A DNA stretch of 12,400 bases from Wenzhouxiangella sp. Lineage in GTDB: Bacteria; Pseudomonadota; Gammaproteobacteria; Xanthomonadales; Wenzhouxiangellaceae. The notes below the pieces were generated by a model. It had not been told where the DNA came from and did not search any database. It was given only the letters and a program-made list of their open reading frames with translations. A program made the translations under genes and the position numbers. Each line of letters opens with the position of its first letter. Position 1 is the stretch's first letter. This document shows positions 1 to 5,307 of this stretch, piece after piece. Location: positions 1-12,400 of the forward strand of contig SKIE01000049.1 in assembly GCA_007116585.1 (NCBI GenBank), given 5' to 3'.

Positions 1-396
1 GAGGTCGAGCTGCCCTCGCTGGAAGGCGAGACTGTTCGCCTGAGCGACTACCGCGGCGATTGGGTGGTGTTGAACTACTGGGCGACCTGGTGTGCCCCGT
101 GCCGCAAGGAAATTCCTGATCTGTCCCGACTGCACGATGCCAATCCTGATATCACCGTCCTGGGGCTTGCCTTCGAAGACACCGATCCGGAAGATTTCGT
201 GCGCTTTCTTGAAGACTACCCGGCCAGCTACCCGATCCTGCTGGTCGATACTTTCAACCCGCCCGAGAGCCTGGGCGCGCCGCGGGCCTTGCCGACCACG
301 TTCCTGGTCGATGGTGAAGGCGCCATCGTCGAAACTTGGCTGGGACCAATCACCGGGGCCATGATCACGGAGTGGATCGCTGAGAATGGCAGATGA
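1..396 (+). CDS. TlpA/ResA-like thiol-disulfide oxidoreductase (5' truncated)
   Basis: Partial gene: the reading frame is open from base 1, so the true start and any signal peptide or membrane anchor lie outside the window. The 131 visible residues form a thioredoxin fold. An N-terminal segment (EVELPSLEGETVRLSDYRG) typical of AhpC/TSA-Redoxin/TlpA proteins is followed by the active site WATWCAPC, with the redox cysteines at visible residues 31 and 34 (codons 91-93 and 100-102). The cis-proline loop LPTTFLVDGEG lies at residues 97-107, with the proline at 98. By family knowledge such proteins are usually exported and reduce or shuffle disulfides, for example in cytochrome c maturation; which substrate applies here cannot be seen. 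The stop codon lies inside the downstream acylphosphatase gene (11-bp overlap), so the two are probably co-transcribed. A GTG at position 64 is not a credible start because it would delete the first beta strand. Family call is firm, specific role open. Confidence 0.88.
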   Translation, partial: EVELPSLEGETVRLSDYRGDWVVLNYWATWCAPCRKEIPDLSRLHDANPDITVLGLAFEDTDPEDFVRFLEDYPASYPILLVDTFNPPESLGAPRALPTTFLVDGEGAIVETWLGPITGAMITEWIAENGR

Positions 397-667
397 AACC
401 CGGTGCTGGCGCATCCACGGCCGTGTCCAGGGCGTGTTCTTCCGCGCCTCCACGCAGCGTCAGGCCCGTCCCTGGGGCTTGGCCGGCTACGCGCTGAATC
501 TGCCCGACGGAACGGTGGAAGTGGCAGCCCGCGGACCCGCCCAGGCGCTGGATAATCTTGAACAGTGGCTGAAAAAAGGTCCGCCAGCCGCGCGGGTGGA
601 TCGACTCGAGATTCTTGACGGATCGAACGCCAAGCCCATTGCTGCGGCCGAATTCCGAACCGGCTGA
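386..667 (+). CDS. acyP: Acylphosphatase
   Basis: A 93-residue protein, the normal size for the cytosolic acylphosphatase family, which hydrolyses acyl phosphates such as acetyl phosphate and carbamoyl phosphate. The first family signature is seen as IHGRVQGVFFR (residues 10-20), with the phosphate-binding catalytic arginine at Arg20. The second appears as GYALNLPDGTVEVAARG (residues 34-50), with the catalytic asparagine at Asn38. The residue before this Asn is Leu rather than the more usual Lys or Arg, a mild variation. The C-terminus (EFRTG) keeps the aromatic residue that ends the fold. The ATG at 386 gives the expected short lead before the first strand. It overlaps the end of the thioredoxin-like gene by 11 bp; the nearest GGAG (369-372) is 13 bases upstream, so translational coupling is likely. 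It is convergent with rnhB. The physiological role of bacterial acylphosphatases is generally unclear. Confidence 0.93.
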   Translation: MADETRCWRIHGRVQGVFFRASTQRQARPWGLAGYALNLPDGTVEVAARGPAQALDNLEQWLKKGPPAARVDRLEILDGSNAKPIAAAEFRTG

Positions 668-679
668 AGGCATTTCAGC
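663..679. terminator. Candidate compact bidirectional terminator hairpin
   Basis: A perfect 6-bp inverted repeat, GCTGAA (663-668) and TTCAGC (674-679), with a 5-base loop GGCAT. It overlaps the acyP stop codon and fills the 13-bp gap between the convergent genes acyP and rnhB. On the plus strand it is followed only by GTTAATC and on the minus strand by GC-rich sequence, so there is no real U tract. It is a weak intrinsic terminator at best; location is the main argument. Confidence 0.35.
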
Positions 680-680
680 G

Positions 681-1289
681 TTAATCGAACAGCCGCGCCT
701 GCACCACTGGGCGAAAGCTCTGGCGGTGGACTGGGCAGGGTCCGAGTCGATCCAGCGCGGCCAGATGCTGCGGCGTCGGGTAGCCCTTGTGACGATCAAA
801 TCCGTAGCCGGGGTAGTGCTCATGCCAGGCCATCATGAGCGCATCCCGATGTGCTTTGGCGATGATGCTGGCCGCGGCAATGGCGCGGTCGCTGGCATCC
901 CCTCCGACCACGGTCTGAACCGGTGCACTGACCTCTGGCGCCCGGTTTCCATCCACTCTTACCAGCAGCGGCTCGGGCGCCAGCGCTTCGATGGCCAGAC
1001 GCATGGCCTTGAGCGTGGCCTGCAGGATGTTGATCCGGTCGATTTCATCGGCCTCGACCACGGCAACGCGCACTGCCAGGGCACGATCGCGGATCCGGGC
1101 CGCGAGCAGTTCGCGCCGTTCGGGCCGCAGCTTTTTCGAGTCAGCCAGGCCCTTGATCGGATCGCGTGGGTTGAGGATGACAGCGGCTGCGACCACCGGG
1201 CCGGCCAGCGGCCCGCGCCCGGCCTCGTCCACGCCCGCGATCAGGGGCCGCGAGCCCGATCGCTCTCGAGGCCCCTCAGCCAGTGCCAC
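681..1289 (-). CDS. rnhB: Ribonuclease HII
   Basis: A 202-residue RNase HII, which nicks RNA-DNA hybrids and starts removal of ribonucleotides misincorporated in DNA. Family blocks in order: [14 protein letters not shown] at residues 19-32 with acidic catalytic residues Asp21 and Glu22, then DSKKL, VDGN with the third catalytic Asp, [14 protein letters not shown] with the fourth Asp, [14 protein letters not shown], and the closing HRQSFRPV. The frame stays open to 1502, giving an apparent 273-residue protein, but the extra N-terminus lies inside lpxB and has no family similarity. I place the start at the GTG at 1289, which has GGAG seven bases upstream and gives the normal length. It overlaps the 3' end of lpxB by 14 bp, suggesting translational coupling. 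It is the last gene of the minus-strand cluster; dnaE, which follows rnhB in E. coli, is not here. Confidence 0.96.
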   Translation of the reverse strand: MALAEGPRERSGSRPLIAGVDEAGRGPLAGPVVAAAVILNPRDPIKGLADSKKLRPERRELLAARIRDRALAVRVAVVEADEIDRINILQATLKAMRLAIEALAPEPLLVRVDGNRAPEVSAPVQTVVGGDASDRAIAAASIIAKAHRDALMMAWHEHYPGYGFDRHKGYPTPQHLAALDRLGPCPVHRQSFRPVVQARLFD

Positions 1290-2439
1290 TGAGATGCTCC
1301 AGGATTGCCTCGGCGGCCCGGTCGCCGGCGCTGCAGGCCAGCTTTCGACGCCATTCGCGCGCATGTTGGCGATAGTCGTCGGCGCGCCGGGGTTGCTCGA
1401 ACCAGGCTTGCGCGTCTTCAGCCAGCTGATCGGCGGTGGCTGCAGCCTGCAGGCGCTCCGGCGCCAGCGCCTGCTGTGCCAGAATATTGGGCAGGGCGAC
1501 AAAGCGCGAACGAACCAGGCGCAGTGCCCGCGCCATCAGGTAAGTGCTGGCGGCAATCCGGTAGTAGACCACCAGCGGGCATTCCAGCAAAAAGGCCTCC
1601 AGCGTGACCGTGCCGGAGGCCGCAATGGCCAGATCAGCGGCCTCCAGGCCATTGCGCGTGACGTTGGCTAGCAGGCGGACGCCCGCGGCATCAAGCGCCG
1701 GTCCGGCCAGCTCACGGGCCAGTGCCCGATGCGGCTCGCTGCTGAGCAACATGATCAGTTCACAGGCCGGAAATTGCTGGCGCAGCCGCTGTGCGGTGTC
1801 TGCCAGCAGGGCCAAATGACGTTTCAGTTCTCCGCCCCGGCTGCCGGGCAGCAGCGCGATGACGCGGGATCCGTTGTCCAGCTGCAGTGCGCCCCGGGCC
1901 GCGTTGCGATCCGGCCCGCCCGCCAGTTCGTCGGCCAGCGGATGGCCAACATGGCGCGCGTCGAGGCCGTGCGGATGATAGAGCTCGGGCTCGAACGGGA
2001 ATAACGTCAGCAGCAGATCCAGCGATCGGGCGATGCGCGGAATGCGACCGGCGCGCCAGGCCCAGACCGAGGGCGAGACATAGTGAATGGTGCGCAAGCC
2101 GCGAGCGCGGAGCTGGCGCGCAAGCCCCAGGTTGAAGTCTGGCGCATCGATGGTGATAACCGCATCGGCCGCCCAGCTTACGATTTGACTGCGCAGGGCG
2201 CGGCGCAGGCGAACCAGGCGCGGCAGATGACGCAGCACTTCGGTCAGCCCCATGACGCTGAGTGCGTCGATGTCGAACCAGGGTGCCACGCCGGCAGCGC
2301 GCATGGCTGAACCGGTCATGCCGGCCAGCTGGATGTCTGGGTCATGTGCCTTGAGCGCCCGGGCCAGATCGCCGCCGAGCAGGTCTCCGGAAGGCTCGCC
2401 GGCGACCAGTACGAGGCGCTTCGGTGCTTGGCCGGGCAC
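1276..2439 (-). CDS. lpxB: Lipid-A-disaccharide synthase
   Basis: A 387-residue GT19-family glycosyltransferase. It condenses UDP-2,3-diacylglucosamine with lipid X to form the beta-1',6-linked disaccharide of lipid A at the inner face of the cytoplasmic membrane. Motifs seen: GEPSGD (residues 14-19), IDAPDFN (97-103) with Asp98 matching the essential aspartate of characterised Lpx[11 protein letters not shown] (120-129), FPFEPELY (147-154), GHPLAD (165-170), [10 protein letters not shown] (196-205) and the C-terminal nucleotide-binding block [11 protein letters not shown]. Length is normal for the family. The start is a GTG; no good Shine-Dalgarno sequence precedes it, but GEPSGD requires a start close to this point and no ATG serves better. 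It lies 14 bp after the lpxA stop and overlaps rnhB by 14 bp, so it is probably translated by coupling within the lpx operon. Confidence 0.97.
   Translation of the reverse strand: MPGQAPKRLVLVAGEPSGDLLGGDLARALKAHDPDIQLAGMTGSAMRAAGVAPWFDIDALSVMGLTEVLRHLPRLVRLRRALRSQIVSWAADAVITIDAPDFNLGLARQLRARGLRTIHYVSPSVWAWRAGRIPRIARSLDLLLTLFPFEPELYHPHGLDARHVGHPLADELAGGPDRNAARGALQLDNGSRVIALLPGSRGGELKRHLALLADTAQRLRQQFPACELIMLLSSEPHRALARELAGPALDAAGVRLLANVTRNGLEAADLAIAASGTVTLEAFLLECPLVVYYRIAASTYLMARALRLVRSRFVALPNILAQQALAPERLQAAATADQLAEDAQAWFEQPRRADDYRQHAREWRRKLACSAGDRAAEAILEHLSGTG
1297..1300 (-). promoter_or_regulatory. Ribosome binding site deciding the rnhB start
   Basis: GGAG on the minus strand, inside the last codons of lpxB, seven bases before the GTG at 1289. 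It supports this GTG over starts further upstream in the same frame, which would add about 70 non-homologous residues to RNase HII. Confidence 0.6.
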
Positions 2440-2453
2440 GTGGGGGCAGGCTG

Positions 2454-3224
2454 TCAGCGCAGCAGGCCGCGGGTGCTGGCACGCGCGCTGCTGATCATCT
2501 GCTCCAGCTCGGGCTGCTGATCCAGACGTGACTCGAGCTCGGCCAGAGCTTCGTCACGGCTTTTGCCGCTGCGGTAGATCAGCCGGTAGGCTTCGCGGAT
2601 ATTGCGGATCTGATCGGACGAGAAACCGCGCCGCTTGAGCCCTTCACTGTTGATGCCACGCGGTCGCGGCGGCTGGCCGGAGACCATGACATAGGCTGGT
2701 ACATCCTGGCTCACGCCACCGTACATGCCGAGAAAGGCATGATCGCCGATACTGCAGAACTGGTGGGCGCCTGAATATCCGGCGAAAATCACGTGGTCGC
2801 CAACGGTGACGTGACCGGCCAGCGTCGCGCCGTTGGCCATGATGACCTGGGAGCCGACCTGGCAGTCATGTGCAATGTGGCAGTAGGCCATGATCCAGTT
2901 ATCGTTGCCCAGACGCGTGACGCCACCGCCGTCGGCCGTGCCGCGGTTGATGGTGACATTTTCGCGGATGGTGTTGCGGTCGCCGATTTCAAGCGCTGAG
3001 GCCTCACCGGCAAATTTCTTGTCCTGCGGCTCGTCGCCGATGGAGGCGAACTGGAAGATCCGGTTGTCCGCCCCGAGGCGGGTTCGGCCCGTGACCACCA
3101 CGTGTGGCCCGATGCGGCAACCGCGTCCGATCTCTACCTCCGGGCCGATGATGCTGTATGGGCCGATGGCCACATCCTCTGCAATCCGGGCGCCTGACTC
3201 GATGATGGCCGTTGGGTGAATCAT
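2454..3224 (-). CDS. lpxA: UDP-N-acetylglucosamine O-acyltransferase
   Basis: A 256-residue left-handed beta-helix acyltransferase that puts a 3-hydroxyacyl chain from ACP on the 3-OH of UDP-GlcNAc, the first step of lipid A synthesis. Hexapeptide repeats run from about residue 2 to 185 (IHPTAIIESGARI, IGPYSIIG, and so on). The catalytic histidine is His119 in CHIAHDCQVG, aligning with E. coli His125 because this protein is six residues shorter at the N-terminus. GLKRRGFSSDQI and AYRLIYRSG mark the helical C-terminal domain, which ends STRGLLR. Met167 (in FLGMYGG) sits where E. coli has the chain-length ruler residue Gly173; Pseudomonas aeruginosa, which uses C10 acyl chains, also has Met there. 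The ATG overlaps the fabZ stop in an ATGA junction, so translation is coupled. Confidence 0.98.
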   Translation of the reverse strand: MIHPTAIIESGARIAEDVAIGPYSIIGPEVEIGRGCRIGPHVVVTGRTRLGADNRIFQFASIGDEPQDKKFAGEASALEIGDRNTIRENVTINRGTADGGGVTRLGNDNWIMAYCHIAHDCQVGSQVIMANGATLAGHVTVGDHVIFAGYSGAHQFCSIGDHAFLGMYGGVSQDVPAYVMVSGQPPRPRGINSEGLKRRGFSSDQIRNIREAYRLIYRSGKSRDEALAELESRLDQQPELEQMISSARASTRGLLR

Positions 3225-3688
3225 GGGACCGCATCAGGTTTTGCGGCGCACATGAGCTCGGCGCTGGCAACGGTTTTTTCATCGATCCGGGTGGTGGCCT
3301 CATAGAGCCCCATGTTGCGCATCAGGCGCTTCTGCTTGACCTCAAAGATCAGCTGGTCGCCGGGCACCACAATCTGGCTGAAGCGGGCCTTGTCGATCTT
3401 GACCAGGTAAAAGAGCTGGCGCTCGGCGTCTTTGGAGGAACGGGCCAGATGGGCCAGGCAGCCGGCAGCCTGCGCCATGGCCTCAATGATCAGCACGCCC
3501 GGCATGACGGGGTGTCGGGGGAAATGGCCCTGGAAAAAGGGTTCGTTGAAGGTCACGTTCTTGAGCGCGCGAATGCTTGGCGGTTCGTCCAGGTTGTAGT
3601 CCAGCACCCGGTCCACCAGCAGGAAAGGATAGCGGTGGGGCAGCAGATCGAGAATGCCCTCGATGTCCACGGTCTGTGCATCAGTCAT
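3221..3688 (-). CDS. fabZ: 3-hydroxyacyl-[ACP] dehydratase FabZ
   Basis: A 155-residue single hot-dog-fold dehydratase of type II fatty acid synthesis. It dehydrates 3-hydroxyacyl-ACP to trans-2-enoyl-ACP and so competes with LpxA and LpxD for the same hydroxyacyl-ACP pool. The active-site helix region reads GHFPRHPVMPGVLIIEAMAQAAG; catalytic His55 and Glu69 correspond to His54 and Glu68 of E. coli FabZ. The N-terminal LLPHRYPFLLVDRV block is also typical. FabZ rather than FabA is supported by the sequence motifs and by the position between lpxD and lpxA. The start ATG is six bases past the lpxD stop, with AAGGA overlapping the end of lpxD; the stop overlaps the lpxA ATG by four bases. Confidence 0.98.
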   Translation of the reverse strand: MTDAQTVDIEGILDLLPHRYPFLLVDRVLDYNLDEPPSIRALKNVTFNEPFFQGHFPRHPVMPGVLIIEAMAQAAGCLAHLARSSKDAERQLFYLVKIDKARFSQIVVPGDQLIFEVKQKRLMRNMGLYEATTRIDEKTVASAELMCAAKPDAVP

Positions 3689-3694
3689 GCCGGG

Positions 3695-4726
3695 TCAGTC
3701 CTTGGTTGTTTGTTCTAGTCGGCGCAAGCGGCGTGCCCAGTCATCCAGCTGGCCCAGGCGAACCAACAGGCGTTTCCAGCGTCCGTGCGGGCGGGCCGGG
3801 ATACCCGAGCCGTATTCTCCCGGCTGGTCGATGCAGTCGAGTACGGTACTCATCGCGGTAATGATGACAGAGTCGCAGATCTCGAGGTGGCCAGCGATGC
3901 CGCTGGCGCCGGCGATCATGCAGTAGCGTCCGATCCGGGTCGACCCGGCAATGCCGACGCAGCCGGCGATGGCGGTATGGGCCCCGATATGGACGTTGTG
4001 CGCGATCTGAACCTGGTTGTCGATGCGCACGTCTTGTTCGAGCACCGTGTCTTCGATCGCGCCCCGGTCGATGGTCGTGTTGGCACCAATTTCGCAGTCG
4101 TTACCAATCCTCACGCTGCCGATCTGCGGCACTTTGCGCCAGTGTCCCTGGCTCATGGCGAGGCCGAAGCCGTCAGAGCCGATGACCACGCCGGGATGCA
4201 CGATGACGCGCTGCCCCAGGCTGGCTGCAGCGTCGATGTGGACCTGCCCGATCAGATGACTGTCGGCGCCAATCTCTACCCCGTCGCCGATCACGCAGTT
4301 GGCGCCGATCATAGTCCGCGCGCCGATTTTTGCCTGGGCCCCGATAGTGCTGAACGGCCCGATGCTGACGCCTTCTTCGATGACGGCATCGTCTGCAATG
4401 ATTGCACTGGGGTGATGGCCGGCGGACGGGGTCGGCTGCGGGCGCAACAGTTCGATCAGACGCGCCCAGTCGGCGTAAGGATTGCTGCTGATCAGCGCAT
4501 TGCCGGCATAGTGCTCGGCCTGGTTCGCGTGCAGCACGACTGCCCCGGCCCGGGTGGTGTCGAGCTGGCTTCGATACGAGGGGTTGGCCAGGAAACTGGC
4601 GTCATCCGGCTCGGCAGCGGCCAGCGTGGCGACGTTGCGGATGACTCGCCCTGATTCGCCGCGCAGTTCAAGACCAAGCGCTGCGGCCAGTTCTTCGAGC
4701 CGGAACGATCGTGCACCGGGTTCCAT
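3695..4726 (-). CDS. lpxD: UDP-3-O-(3-hydroxyacyl)glucosamine N-acyltransferase
   Basis: A 343-residue enzyme that adds the N-linked 3-hydroxyacyl chain to the amine of UDP-3-O-acylglucosamine in lipid A synthesis. Residues 1-100 form the N-terminal uridine-binding domain (FRLEELAAALG, then FLANPSYRSQL). Residues about 104-310 are a left-handed beta helix of hexapeptide repeats, including the conserved GSDGFG (183-188). Catalytic His243 lies in QIAHNVHIG and aligns with E. coli His239. The protein ends in a charged C-terminal helix (WARRLRRLEQ) that caps the trimer. The ATG follows the skp stop by two bases (TGATCATG), with no strong ribosome site of its own, so coupling to skp is likely. Length is normal for the family. 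Confidence 0.98.
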   Translation of the reverse strand: MEPGARSFRLEELAAALGLELRGESGRVIRNVATLAAAEPDDASFLANPSYRSQLDTTRAGAVVLHANQAEHYAGNALISSNPYADWARLIELLRPQPTPSAGHHPSAIIADDAVIEEGVSIGPFSTIGAQAKIGARTMIGANCVIGDGVEIGADSHLIGQVHIDAAASLGQRVIVHPGVVIGSDGFGLAMSQGHWRKVPQIGSVRIGNDCEIGANTTIDRGAIEDTVLEQDVRIDNQVQIAHNVHIGAHTAIAGCVGIAGSTRIGRYCMIAGASGIAGHLEICDSVIITAMSTVLDCIDQPGEYGSGIPARPHGRWKRLLVRLGQLDDWARRLRRLEQTTKD

Positions 4727-4728
4727 GA

Positions 4729-5283
4729 TCAGCGGTTGCCGCGGTCGGAGAAATCCTCGGCCAGCCAGTCGAGAATCCGGTCGGTGATGTCGACGCCGGG
4801 CGCGGCGTAGGCCACCGGGCTGGTCAGGATCAGGTCATAGCCGTGGGTTTCAGCCACCTGGCGAACGGCGACCTCGATGGTTTCTTCCAGCGCCTTGGTC
4901 GCGGTGCCGGTGCGGAAACGGAGTTCTTCGCGAAGGTCTTCGCGCCGCCGATCGATCGAACGGCGCAGATTGCGGATGTCGCGCTCGAGCTCGAAGCGCT
5001 GCTCGGCATCAAGTTCGCTGCTGTCATCGAGCGTCTCGCGCATCTGTTCCAGCTGAGCCTCGTCGGCAATCAGCGCCTCGTTGCGCGGGCGGAATTCGCC
5101 ATCCAGCGCCTCACGGGCGGCAACTACTTGCGGGGCGGCTTCAAACAGCCGCTTCATGTCGACGTAGCCGATTCGCATGCCATCGTCGGCCAAAGCCAAG
5201 GGGGCGATCAGCAGCGACAACACTGCAAGTGCCCGGGCGGGCAGCATCAGTAAGCGCGACTTGGCATGCGCGGTCGTAGGCAT
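4729..5283 (-). CDS. skp: Periplasmic OMP chaperone Skp/OmpH family
   Basis: A 184-residue precursor. A signal peptide spans residues 1-32: basic start, hydrophobic LAVLSLLIAPLALA, and an ALA cleavage site before DDG. The mature part starts IGYVDMKRLFEAAPQ, the conserved Skp/OmpH beginning, followed by a long charged helical region (about 55-135), which would form the tentacle coiled coil, and a return segment YDLILTSPVAYAAPGVDITDRIL that rebuilds the trimer body. Skp holds unfolded outer-membrane proteins in the periplasm and delivers them to BamA, encoded immediately upstream. Counting the mature chain gives 36 Asp/Glu against 23 Lys/Arg (only 2 Lys), so it is clearly acidic, unlike the basic E. 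coli Skp. The start at 5283 lacks a clear ribosome site; an ATG 12 codons on would also leave a usable signal peptide. Confidence 0.94.
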   Translation of the reverse strand: MPTTAHAKSRLLMLPARALAVLSLLIAPLALADDGMRIGYVDMKRLFEAAPQVVAAREALDGEFRPRNEALIADEAQLEQMRETLDDSSELDAEQRFELERDIRNLRRSIDRRREDLREELRFRTGTATKALEETIEVAVRQVAETHGYDLILTSPVAYAAPGVDITDRILDWLAEDFSDRGNR

Positions 5284-5307
5284 GCCGACAATTTACACCA
5301 TCAACCG

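Noticed and set aside
615..1292. Plus-strand open frame (225 codons) opposite rnhB
   Set aside because: It starts inside acyP and runs antisense to conserved RNase HII motifs; no recognisable protein features.
1290..1502. N-terminal extension of RNase HII inside lpxB
   Set aside because: The extra 71 residues are frame-shifted lpxB sequence; a GTG at 1289 with GGAG seven bases upstream gives a normal-length enzyme.
3785..4654. Long plus-strand open frame (289 codons) opposite lpxD
   Set aside because: It is an antisense shadow of the lpxD beta-helix repeats, with Asp/Ala/Val-rich periodic sequence, no ribosome site and no family resemblance.
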